From Sphingomonas sp. BK235 (GTDB lineage Bacteria > Pseudomonadota > Alphaproteobacteria > Sphingomonadales > Sphingomonadaceae): a DNA stretch of 64,000 bases. The translations under genes were made by a program, and so were the position numbers. Position 1 is the stretch's first letter; every line of letters begins with the position of its first letter. The stretch covers positions 124,001-188,000 of the forward strand of contig NZ_SLXN01000003.1 in assembly GCF_004345855.1 (NCBI RefSeq), written 5' to 3'. Shown here piece by piece: positions 8,420 through 16,142 of this stretch. The notes beneath the pieces were generated by a model. It saw nothing but the letters and a program-made list of their open reading frames with translations, was not told where the DNA came from and searched no databases.

Positions 8420-9076
8420 TCACGCCGCCGCGCGCGTCGCGGGCGCCGGGGTCTTGGGGCGGAACGCGCAGAGATCGTGCTCGATGCAGCGCCAGCATTC
8501 CGGCCGCCGCGCCTTGCAGACATAGCGCCCGTGCAGGATCAGCCAGTGGTGCGCATGGACCCGGAACGGCGCGGGGGTGATCGAATCGAGCTTCTTCTCC
8601 ACCGCCAGCACGGTCTTGCCGCGCGCCAGCCCGGTGCGGTTGCCGACGCGGAAGATATGCGTGTCCACGGCGAAGGTCTCCTCGCCGAAGGCGACGTTGA
8701 GCACGACATTGGCGGTCTTGCGCCCCACCCCGGGCAGCGCCTCCAGCGCGGCGCGGTCGCGCGGCACCGCGCCGCCGTGGCGCGCGATCAGCGCCTCGCT
8801 CAGCGCGATCACGTTCTTGGCCTTGGTGTTGAACAGGCCGATCGTGCGGATGTGGCGCTTCAATCCTTCCTCGCCCAGCGCCACCATCGCGGCGGGCGTG
8901 TCGACCGCGGCGAACAGCGCGCGCGTGGCGCGGTTGACCCCGGCGTCGGTCGCCTGCGCCGACAGCACCACCGCGACGAGCAGGGTGTAGACGTTGACCG
9001 ATTCCAGCTCGGTCTCGGGATGCGGGTTGGCCTCGGCGAGTCGCCGATAGAATTCGGCGGCCTCGCGCCGCGTCAC
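8420..9076 (-). CDS. nth: Endonuclease III
   Basis: 218-residue base-excision repair DNA glycosylase/AP lyase acting on oxidised pyrimidines. The helix-hairpin-helix [18 protein letters not shown] contains the catalytic Lys, and the catalytic Asp is in [14 protein letters not shown]. The C-terminal 4Fe-4S cluster has the exact spacing C-x6-C-x2-C-x5-C ([17 protein letters not shown]). The GTG start overlaps the dapB stop by 4 bp, indicating translational coupling with dapB. Confidence 0.96.
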   Translation of the reverse strand: MTRREAAEFYRRLAEANPHPETELESVNVYTLLVAVVLSAQATDAGVNRATRALFAAVDTPAAMVALGEEGLKRHIRTIGLFNTKAKNVIALSEALIARHGGAVPRDRAALEALPGVGRKTANVVLNVAFGEETFAVDTHIFRVGNRTGLARGKTVLAVEKKLDSITPAPFRVHAHHWLILHGRYVCKARRPECWRCIEHDLCAFRPKTPAPATRAAA

Positions 9077-9801
9077 AGCCCCAGCACCTCCGCCATGGCG
9101 TAGCGCCCCGGCGCGCGCGTGGCGAGCCACAGCGCGGCCTTGACCGCACCGCGCGCGAAGATCGTGCGATCCTCGCCGCGATGGCCGAGCTCGACGCGCT
9201 CGCCTTCGCCCGCGAAGACCACGACATGGTCCCCCACCACCGATCCGCCGCGCAGCGACGCGAAGCCGATCGTCCCCTCGGTGCGCGCGCCGACCAGCCC
9301 GGCGCGGCTGTCCACCCGCACCTCGGCGAGCCGCGTCGCGCGTCCCGCCGCCGCGGCCTCGCCCAGCAGCAGCGCGGTGCCCGAGGGCGCGTCGACCTTG
9401 TGGCGGTGGTGCATCTCGACGATCTCGATGTCCCATTCGGCGCCGAGCCGCGCCGCCGCCTCGCGCACCAGCGTCTGCAGCAAGGTGACGCCGAGCGAGG
9501 TGTTGCCGGTCTGGAGCACCGGGATCACGTCCGCGGCCTGTTCGATCAGCGCGTGATGCGTCGCGGCCAGCCCGGTGGTGCCGATCACGATCGGCGTGCG
9601 CGCCGCCACTGCCGCGGCGAGATGCGGCTCCAGCGCCGCGGGGGTGGAGAAATCAACCAGCACGTCGGCCGCCTGCGCCAGCGGCAGCGGATCGCCACCC
9701 GCGTCGACGCCGCCCGCGATCGCGCAGCCCTCCGCCTCGGCGATGGTGGCGATCGCGCGCCCCATCCGCCCGTTGCTGCCGTAGATGCCGATGGCGGTCA
9801 T
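9073..9801 (-). CDS. dapB: 4-hydroxy-tetrahydrodipicolinate reductase
   Basis: 242 residues; NAD(P)H-dependent reductase of the diaminopimelate/lysine pathway, supplying peptidoglycan precursors. Shows the N-terminal dinucleotide motif YGSNGRMGRA, DVLVDFSTP, and the catalytic/substrate loop EMHHRHKVDAPSGTAL with the active-site His and Lys. Slightly shorter than the 265-275 residues of enteric DapB but typical for sphingomonads. First gene of a dapB-nth(-small exported protein) unit. Confidence 0.96.
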   Translation of the reverse strand: MTAIGIYGSNGRMGRAIATIAEAEGCAIAGGVDAGGDPLPLAQAADVLVDFSTPAALEPHLAAAVAARTPIVIGTTGLAATHHALIEQAADVIPVLQTGNTSLGVTLLQTLVREAAARLGAEWDIEIVEMHHRHKVDAPSGTALLLGEAAAAGRATRLAEVRVDSRAGLVGARTEGTIGFASLRGGSVVGDHVVVFAGEGERVELGHRGEDRTIFARGAVKAALWLATRAPGRYAMAEVLGL

Positions 9802-9945
9802 TGCATGTCACTCATGGGGCCGGGATGCCTGCCTTGGCACGCCGTGCGCGCGAACAACAGCGCCACGCGCGGCCGATCGTGCCGCCTGTCCCGGCGCGAG
9901 GCGAGGTTCCTTGCCTAGTCAGATACTTGCGTCTGCGAAGATTTC

Positions 9946-10617
9946 TCAGGCGCGGACGTAGAACAGATGCGTCCCGACCCGCGCCACCTTCACCAGCGAG
10001 TTGCGCCAATAGGGCACCATCCAGTCGGTATGATAATGGGTCGCGCCGCCGACCTCGGCGAAGACCTCGCCGGCGAGTGCGCGGCGCGCGGCGCGGCGCG
10101 CGCTGGCCCAGCCGCGATGCACCGGGCGGCGGAGGAACGAACCGTCGCAGGTGAAGGAGAATTGGCATCCGGTGTCGCGCGCCGACCCCTGATAGACCAC
10201 GCCGCAGATCGTCTTGGGATAGCCGCGCGCGCGGACACGGTTGAGGATCACCTGGATCACCGCGCGCTGGCCGCGGCGATCGTCCCCCGCCTCGTACAGC
10301 GCGGCGGTGGCGAGGCACTCGATCGCCTGCGCGCGCTCGGCGTCGCCGCCGCGGAAGCGATAGCGCGCGGCGGCGCGGCGGCGCTCGCGGTGGAACGGCA
10401 TCGCCTCGTTCGCGGCGCGCGCTGCCTCCGCGCTCAGCGGCAGTGCGACGGGGCGGGGCGCGCGCGGGCGCCAGGAGTCGAGCCAGCCCAGTCCCACCGC
10501 CGCCAGCGCGAAGGCGGCGACGATCAGCGGCCAGGCGAACAGCGCCGAGCGCCGGCGCGCGGCACGGCGCCGTGCCGGTCGGGCCCGCGCCCTGCTGGTC
10601 CTGCGCCGTTTTGCCAC
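9946..10617 (-). CDS. Cell wall hydrolase (SleB/CwlJ type)
   Basis: 223 residues from a GTG start. A very Arg-rich cytoplasmic N-terminus is followed by one transmembrane segment (FAWPLIVAAFALAAVGLGW, about residues 27-45), then the hydrolase domain. The domain shows CLATAALYEAGDD with the catalytic Glu, AVIQVILNRVRARGYPKTIC, CQFSFTCDG and THYHTDWMVPYW, the typical SleB set. It is predicted to be an anchored periplasmic peptidoglycan amidase or lytic enzyme. SleB relatives in non-spore-formers serve general wall remodelling; no sporulation is implied. Confidence 0.9.
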   Translation of the reverse strand: MAKRRRTSRARARPARRRAARRRSALFAWPLIVAAFALAAVGLGWLDSWRPRAPRPVALPLSAEAARAANEAMPFHRERRRAAARYRFRGGDAERAQAIECLATAALYEAGDDRRGQRAVIQVILNRVRARGYPKTICGVVYQGSARDTGCQFSFTCDGSFLRRPVHRGWASARRAARRALAGEVFAEVGGATHYHTDWMVPYWRNSLVKVARVGTHLFYVRA

Positions 10618-10748
10618 GTCCGCGCCTCTACCCGGCGGCGTGGTGCGGTGGAAGCATGCGCCGCATTTCGCCGCCGATGCGGGCCGGTCGGCGATTGCCC
10701 CGGTCGCCGCGCGCCCGCATGATGCCCCCGTCAGGATGAGGGGGTAGG

Positions 10749-12170
10749 ATGAGATATTGGCTCGCGATCGCCGGCGTCGGGGCGCTGCCGGCGGCGGCGC
10801 AGACTCCGCCGGAGACGAACGTGCCGCCCGCCGCGTCGCCTGGCAGCGCGCAGGGGGAATTGGCGCTGACGATCTACAACGACGATCTCGCGCTGATCGA
10901 GGACGTGCGCCCGCTGACGCTCGCCGCCGGGCGCGTGCGGCAGACCTTTCCCGACGTCAGCGCGCGGATCCGGCCCGAGACGGTGTCGCTCGCGGTGCCC
11001 GACGCCACCGTGGTGGAGCAGAATTTCGACTATGATCTGCTCAGCCCGTCGAGCCTGATGGAGAAAGCGGTCGGCGAGACGATCACCCTGGTGCGTACCC
11101 ATCCCGCCACCGGCGCGGAGACGCGCGAGCGCGCGCGCGTGCTGGCGGTCAATGGCGGGGTGGTGCTCGACATCGCCGGGCGTATCGAGGTGCTCCGCGA
11201 CGACGGGCTGCCAGTGCGCGCGGTGTTCGACCGCGTCCCCGAATCGCTGCGCGCGCGCCCGACGCTGTCGGTCACGCTGGCGAGCACGCGCGCGGCGACC
11301 CGCCCGGCGCGGCTCTCCTATCTCAGCCGCGGGCTGGGGTGGGAGGCGGATTATGTCGCTGCGTTCGACGCCGACGCGGGCACGATCGACCTGCAGGGAT
11401 GGGTGACCTTGCGCAACACCAGCGGCACCACCTTCCACGAGGCCAAGACCCTGCTGGTGGCGGGCAGCGTCGATGGCGCCGGCAATTCGTCGAACGACGA
11501 CTTCCGCCCGCGCCCGCGACGCGTCACCCGCGTCAGCCCCGGCACGGAGCGCTCCTCGCGCGAGCAGATCGGCGATTTCTACGTCTATCCGCTCGCCGAG
11601 CGCACCACCATCGCCGACAAGCAGACCAAGCAGGTCAGCTTCCTCGACGCGCGCAAGGTCGCGGCGACCGCGGGCTATCGCTTCGAGAACGAATGGCTGG
11701 GCAATGCGACGGAGCCGCGCAGCGCGCAGAGCACGCTGCGCTTCGCCAATGCGGGCGCCGCCGGGCTGGGTGACGCGCTGCCCGCGGGGACGATGCGCGT
11801 CTATGCCCGCGATTCGCGCGGCCAGGCGCAGTTCATCGGCGAGAACCGGATCGATCACGTACCGCAGGGGTCGAAGATCGTGCTCGTCACGGGCGACGCG
11901 TTCGACGTCAAGGTGCAGCCGGTCATGCTGGCGCGAACGCGGCTGGGCGAGCGGCGCTGGCGCACCCAGATGCGCTACCGGCTGACCAACGCGCGTGCGC
12001 GCGCCGTGACGGTGGAGCTGGTCCAGTCGGGGCTCGACTGGAGCGACACGCGGGTGAGCGAGCAGAGCGCCGTCGGTGAGCGCCGCGACGCGGGCACGCT
12101 CGCCTGGCAGGTGCCCGTGCCCGCCAATGGGGAGGCGACCGTCACCGCCACCTTCGACACGCGCTACTGA
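10749..12170 (+). CDS. DUF4139 domain-containing exported protein
   Basis: 473 residues. Signal peptide MRYWLAIAGVGALPAAAQ, then LALTIYNDDLALIEDVRPL, the opening of the DUF4139 (mucoidy-inhibitor-like) family, continuing with RLSYLSRGLGWEADYVAAFD and VTLRNTSGTTFHEAKTLLVAG. The role of the family is uncertain; an envelope or periplasmic location follows from the signal peptide. Its stop codon and the start of the next gene share one base (TGATG), and that gene is a paralogue, so the pair probably arose by duplication and is co-translated. Confidence 0.88.
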   Translation: MRYWLAIAGVGALPAAAQTPPETNVPPAASPGSAQGELALTIYNDDLALIEDVRPLTLAAGRVRQTFPDVSARIRPETVSLAVPDATVVEQNFDYDLLSPSSLMEKAVGETITLVRTHPATGAETRERARVLAVNGGVVLDIAGRIEVLRDDGLPVRAVFDRVPESLRARPTLSVTLASTRAATRPARLSYLSRGLGWEADYVAAFDADAGTIDLQGWVTLRNTSGTTFHEAKTLLVAGSVDGAGNSSNDDFRPRPRRVTRVSPGTERSSREQIGDFYVYPLAERTTIADKQTKQVSFLDARKVAATAGYRFENEWLGNATEPRSAQSTLRFANAGAAGLGDALPAGTMRVYARDSRGQAQFIGENRIDHVPQGSKIVLVTGDAFDVKVQPVMLARTRLGERRWRTQMRYRLTNARARAVTVELVQSGLDWSDTRVSEQSAVGERRDAGTLAWQVPVPANGEATVTATFDTRY

Positions 12171-13732
12171 TGGCGATGCCACGGCTCGCGCGGTCGCTGG
12201 CGCTGTTGCCGCTCGCGGCGGTGGTGGCGACGGACGCGTCGGCGCAGGTCGTCTCGCCCGCGGCGGAGCAGGTGGCCGTGACGATCTATCGCGGGGCTAG
12301 CGGCGCCGCGCCGATCGACCCCGGCACGCCCGAGGGGTTCGCGCTCATCACCGAGCGGCGGCGGATCCGCGTGCCGCGCGGCACCGCGACGATCCGCTTC
12401 GAGGGGGTGGCGGAGGGGATCGTGCCCGTCAGCGCGGTCGTCGACGGGCTGCCGGGGGGCGTGATCGAGAAGAACCGCGACCTGCGGCTCCTCTCTCCGG
12501 CGGCGCTGGTGGACGGCTCGCTCGGTCGCGAGGTGACCCTGACCCGCACCGATCGCGCCACCGGGGCGACCCGCAGCGAGCGCGCCACCATCGTCGCGGG
12601 GCCGCGTCCCGGGGTGGTGCTGCGCACCGCGGCGGGGATCGAGACGCTGCGCTGCGCCGGCTTGCCCGAGACGCTGCGCTACGACGGCGTGCCCGGCGAC
12701 CTGTCGGCGCGCCCGGTGCTGAGCGTCACGACCACCAGCCCGCGTGCGCGCACCGTGACGGTGCGGCTGTCCTATCTCGCCGCCGCCTTCGACTGGCGCG
12801 CCGATTATGTCGCGACGATCGCGCCCGATGGCGGATCGCTCGACCTGTTCGCCTGGCTGACGCTCGCCAACGGCAATGCCGAGCCCTTCGCCGACGCCGA
12901 GGTGAGCGCGGTCGCGGGAAGGCTCAACCGCGAACGGGTGCGAACGATCGCTCCCGCGGCGGGCGCGTTGCAGCTGCGCTGTTTTCCGCTCGGCACCACC
13001 AGCTCGGACCTGCCGTCGCACACCGCGCCGCGCGACGAGGACATCGTCGTCACCGGCTCGCGGCTGTTTCGCGGCGAGGCACTGGCGATGGCGGTACCGG
13101 CACCCCCGCCGCCACCGCCGCCACCACCGCCGCCGCCGCCCGAGGACGTCGGCGATCTGAAACTCTATCGCGTGCCGATGCGCACCGACGTGCGCGCGCG
13201 CGGGCAGAAGCAGGTGGCGTTGCTGGCGCGCGGCGGCGTCGCGTTCGAACGCGTTCACCGTCGCGGGGTGACGCCGGGCGAGACGGTGGAGCCGTCACCC
13301 ACCGCGGTGCAGCTGGTCGCGGCCAATGCCGCGTCGAGCGGCCTGGGCATCGCGCTGCCCTCGGGCGGGGTCGCGGTCTATCAGGCGCAACCCGACGGGA
13401 GGCGGCGGTTGCTCGGCCTCGGCAGGCTGAGCGATCGCACGCTGGGCGAGACGATCCGGCTCGCGGCGGGGACGAGCGCGCTGGTCCAGGTGGCGCAACG
13501 CGCGGAGGCGCGCGGCGCGGCGGTGCTGAGCGCGACCAACGCGTCCGCGGTGCCGGTGCTGATCGAAGTGCCGATCGGTAGCGCGGGAGCGGGAGTCACC
13601 GCGCCGCTCGCGGCCGAGACGGCGGCGCTGATCACCGACGAGGGCGTCGCGACGTGGCGCGTGCGGCTCGCGCCGGGCGAGGCGGCGGCGCTCCATTACC
13701 GCTATGCGACCGACGATCGCCGGTCGCGCTGA
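12170..13732 (+). CDS. DUF4139 paralogue with TonB-receptor-like motif and polyproline
   Basis: 520 residues. Signal peptide followed by EQVAVTIYRG, then the same domain plan as the upstream gene (VRLSYLAAAFDWRADYVATI, AWLTLANGNAEPF). Two inserted segments are absent from the upstream paralogue. Residues 289-298 read DEDIVVTGSR, which is nearly identical to the segment that follows the signal peptide of sphingomonad TonB-dependent receptors. A run of 13 prolines follows at residues 312-324. The proline run should require EF-P for smooth translation. The motif could be a functional contact site or a copied linker. Domain assignment is good; role unknown. Confidence 0.85.
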   Translation: MAMPRLARSLALLPLAAVVATDASAQVVSPAAEQVAVTIYRGASGAAPIDPGTPEGFALITERRRIRVPRGTATIRFEGVAEGIVPVSAVVDGLPGGVIEKNRDLRLLSPAALVDGSLGREVTLTRTDRATGATRSERATIVAGPRPGVVLRTAAGIETLRCAGLPETLRYDGVPGDLSARPVLSVTTTSPRARTVTVRLSYLAAAFDWRADYVATIAPDGGSLDLFAWLTLANGNAEPFADAEVSAVAGRLNRERVRTIAPAAGALQLRCFPLGTTSSDLPSHTAPRDEDIVVTGSRLFRGEALAMAVPAPPPPPPPPPPPPPEDVGDLKLYRVPMRTDVRARGQKQVALLARGGVAFERVHRRGVTPGETVEPSPTAVQLVAANAASSGLGIALPSGGVAVYQAQPDGRRRLLGLGRLSDRTLGETIRLAAGTSALVQVAQRAEARGAAVLSATNASAVPVLIEVPIGSAGAGVTAPLAAETAALITDEGVATWRVRLAPGEAAALHYRYATDDRRSR

Positions 13733-13884
13733 CGCGGGCGAGGTCGATCAGGCGCGAGCGCGGCGGGGCCGAGCCGCAGCGCTACCGAGACCTTCGTCCG
13801 ATTTGATCGACATGGGTCGCGCGCCACGTCTTCTCGCGCGGCACCGATTGTTGGCCGCCGCAGTCGCGCGCCCACTCCGTCCGT

Positions 13885-13913
13885 TCGCCGGCCCGTCACG
13901 CGCGGGCCGGCGA
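13885..13913 (-). terminator. Stem-loop after the SWIB gene
   Basis: 11-bp perfect inverted repeat (TCGCCGGCCCG with CGGGCCGGCGA) and a 7-nt loop, eight bases past the SWIB stop. Convergent with the DUF4139 operon, so it may serve both directions. No T-run. Confidence 0.6.
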
Positions 13914-13921
13914 TGAGCGCG

Positions 13922-14182
13922 TCAGGCCTTGACGTGCTGCGAGATGTACTTGTTCATCTCGAACATCGTCACCTTGTCCCGGCCGAACACCTTCTTCAGC
14001 TTCTCGTCGGCGACGATCTCGCGCTTGTTCTCGGGGTTCTGCAGGTTGTTCGACTTGATATAGTCCCACACCTTGCTGATGACCTGGCTGCGCGGCAGCT
14101 TCTCGTTGCCGACGATCGCGCCGAGCTCGGCCGAGGGCTGGACGGGGGCGTGGATGCCGCCGGTCTTGGTCGTGGTAGCCAT
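13922..14182 (-). CDS. SWIB/MDM2 domain protein
   Basis: 86 residues, almost entirely one SWIB domain: VQPSAELGAIVGNEKLPRSQ, VWDYIKSNNLQNPENKREI and VFGRDKVTMFEMNKYISQHV. This fold is best known from eukaryotic chromatin remodellers and MDM2, and small stand-alone versions occur in Chlamydia and a range of proteobacteria, where a role in DNA compaction or topology has been suggested. Monocistronic with its own stem-loop. Charge distribution is mixed with no long basic tail. Confidence 0.93.
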   Translation of the reverse strand: MATTTKTGGIHAPVQPSAELGAIVGNEKLPRSQVISKVWDYIKSNNLQNPENKREIVADEKLKKVFGRDKVTMFEMNKYISQHVKA

Positions 14183-14359
14183 GTCTTTCCTTCCTGTTGC
14201 ACGCCGGCCGACCGGGCCGGTCCTTCACTAGGTGACGCCGTAGAGGACGCGGCGGCGCTTGTGCGCCGACACGCGGCACTTGTCACGTGCCGGCGATGCG
14301 CGGGCGTAACGGTTTGCCGCGCACTGGATCGCTGTCGTCGCGGCGTCTAGGGGAATGGG

Positions 14360-14986
14360 ATGAACGACGATGTGGGACGCGCGCCGGAAGACGGCGATCT
14401 GGTGGCGGCCGCGGGCAAGATCCCGGTTCCCGATGCGGTGGCGGAGGCGGTGCGCACGCTGTTGCGCTGGGCCGGCGACGATCCCGCCCGCGAGGGGCTG
14501 CGCGACACGCCGCAGCGCGTCGCGCGCGCCTGGAAGGAATATTGCGCCGGCTATGGCGAGGACCCCGGCGTGCATCTCGCCCGCGTCTTCGAGGAAGTCG
14601 GCGGCTATGACGAGATCGTGCTGCTCAGGGACATCCCGTTCCAGTCGCATTGCGAGCATCACATGGCGCCGATCATCGGCAAGGCGCACATCGCCTATCT
14701 GCCGCGCGACCATGTCGTCGGCATCTCGAAGCTGGCGCGCGTGCTCCATGGCTTCGCGCGGCGGCTGCAGGTGCAGGAGCGGCTCACCGCCGAGGTGGCG
14801 GATTGCATCTGGAACGGCCTCAAGCCGCAGGGGGTCGCGGTGGTGATCGAGGCGAGCCACGCCTGTATGACCGCGCGCGGCGTCCGCACCCCCGGGGTGA
14901 GCATGGTGACCAGCCGGATGATGGGCGTGTTCCGCGACGACGAGCGCAGCCGCAAGGAAGTGCTGGCGCTGATGGGCCTTAAATGA
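14360..14986 (+). CDS. folE: GTP cyclohydrolase I
   Basis: 208 residues. Converts GTP to 7,8-dihydroneopterin triphosphate, the first step of folate and pterin synthesis. Zinc-site residues are visible in [14 protein letters not shown] and in [30 protein letters not shown] and the C-terminal SRKEVLALM are family hallmarks. The stop overlaps the next start by 4 bp (ATGA), and a pteridine-reductase-like SDR and dihydroneopterin aldolase follow, giving a compact pterin operon. Confidence 0.97.
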   Translation: MNDDVGRAPEDGDLVAAAGKIPVPDAVAEAVRTLLRWAGDDPAREGLRDTPQRVARAWKEYCAGYGEDPGVHLARVFEEVGGYDEIVLLRDIPFQSHCEHHMAPIIGKAHIAYLPRDHVVGISKLARVLHGFARRLQVQERLTAEVADCIWNGLKPQGVAVVIEASHACMTARGVRTPGVSMVTSRMMGVFRDDERSRKEVLALMGLK

Positions 14987-15720
14987 CGCGGCGGCGCGTG
15001 CTGGTGACGGGCGGCGCGCGGCGGTTGGGCGCCGCGATCGCGCGCGCGGTCGCTGCCGCGGGCCATGTCCCCGTGATCCATTACGGCCGGTCGCGCGACG
15101 CGGCCGAGGCGCTCGCCGCCGAACTCGGCGGTGCGTCGGTGCAGGGCGACCTGGGCGATATTGCGGGGCTGCGCGCGCTGCTCGATCGCGCGGGCGAGGT
15201 CGACGGGCTCGTCAACAGCGCGTCGCAGTTCGACTATGACTCGCCCGCGGCGATCGACCCGACGCTGGCGGCGCGGCTCCACGCGGTGAATGCGGTGGCA
15301 CCCGCGATCCTCACCGCCGCGCTGGCGGAGCGGGTGGGCTCGGGCGCCGTGGTGAACCTGCTGGACCAGAAGCTCGCCAACCCCAACCCGGATTTCTTCA
15401 GCTACACCCTCTCCAAGGCGGCCCTGGCGAGCGCGACCGAGCTGACGGCCCGCGCCTTCGCGCCGCGCCTGCGGGTCAATGCGGTGGCGCCCGGGCTGAC
15501 CTTGCCCAGCGGCGACCAGAGCGAGGCCGAGTTCGACGCGGTGGCCCGCGACAATCTGCTGCGCCGCCCGGTCGGCGCCGAGAACGTCGCCGCCGCGGTG
15601 ATGTACCTGCTCGAGGCCGAGAGCGTCACCGGGCAGACGCTGTACGTCGACGCCGGCCAGCGCTTCTGCGCGAGCCCGCGCGACGTGATGTTCGCCGGGC
15701 GGGAGCGGGGCGATGGCTGA
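14983..15720 (+). CDS. folM: SDR family, FolM-like dihydromonapterin/pteridine reductase
   Basis: 245 residues. The nucleotide-binding motif is TGGARRLG rather than the usual TGxxxGxG; the TGxxxRLG form marks the FolM/PTR1 pteridine reductase branch. Catalytic residues are in [10 protein letters not shown] (YxxxK), and the C-terminus has [14 protein letters not shown]. It overlaps folE by 4 bp and folB by 8 bp, which strongly supports reduction of dihydropterins or dihydrofolate. Whether the product is tetrahydromonapterin or tetrahydrofolate cannot be read here; no pterin-dependent hydroxylase gene is nearby. Confidence 0.88.
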   Translation: MTRRRVLVTGGARRLGAAIARAVAAAGHVPVIHYGRSRDAAEALAAELGGASVQGDLGDIAGLRALLDRAGEVDGLVNSASQFDYDSPAAIDPTLAARLHAVNAVAPAILTAALAERVGSGAVVNLLDQKLANPNPDFFSYTLSKAALASATELTARAFAPRLRVNAVAPGLTLPSGDQSEAEFDAVARDNLLRRPVGAENVAAAVMYLLEAESVTGQTLYVDAGQRFCASPRDVMFAGRERGDG

Positions 15721-16063
15721 GTTCACCACGCTGATCGAGGACCTGGCGGTGTCGATGCGGCTCGGCATCCACCCGCACGAGGCGGCGCCGCAGCGTGTGC
15801 TGCTGTCGGTGGCGCTGCTGGTCGATTATCCGGCGGCGCCCGCGGCCGACGCGATCGACGAGGTGCTCGATTATGACCGCGTGTACGGCGGCATCCGCGC
15901 GCTCGCCGAGGGCGAGGGCTTCGCGCTCCAGGAGACGCTGGTCGAGCGCGTCGCCGCGCTGTGCCTGGAGGACCCGCGCGTGCGCGAGGTGCGGGTGCGA
16001 TCGATGAAGCCCGACGTCTATCCCGACGCGCGCGTCGGCTGCGCGATCACGCGGCGGCGGTGA
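15713..16063 (+). CDS. folB: Dihydroneopterin aldolase
   Basis: 116 residues, normal for the family. Opens TLIEDLAVSMRLGIHPHEAA with the characteristic G-I-x-x-x-E segment, has DEVLDYDRVYGGIRALAEGE with the active-site Tyr region and ALQETLVERVAALCL, and ends with KPDVYPDARVGCAITRR. Cleaves 7,8-dihydroneopterin to 6-hydroxymethyldihydropterin, on the folate path after FolE. Overlaps folM by 8 bp. Confidence 0.93.
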   Translation: MAEFTTLIEDLAVSMRLGIHPHEAAPQRVLLSVALLVDYPAAPAADAIDEVLDYDRVYGGIRALAEGEGFALQETLVERVAALCLEDPRVREVRVRSMKPDVYPDARVGCAITRRR

Positions 16064-16142
16064 TCCGGATTCGCCCCGAAGCAACCGCTTCTTTACCTTA
16101 AACCGCTACCCGCCGCCGCGATCTTGCGGGAGCTGAGCGGGC

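Noticed and set aside
9946..10617. Sporulation gene, from SleB similarity
   Set aside because: SleB-type hydrolases are widespread in non-spore-forming alphaproteobacteria, and nothing else in the window relates to sporulation.
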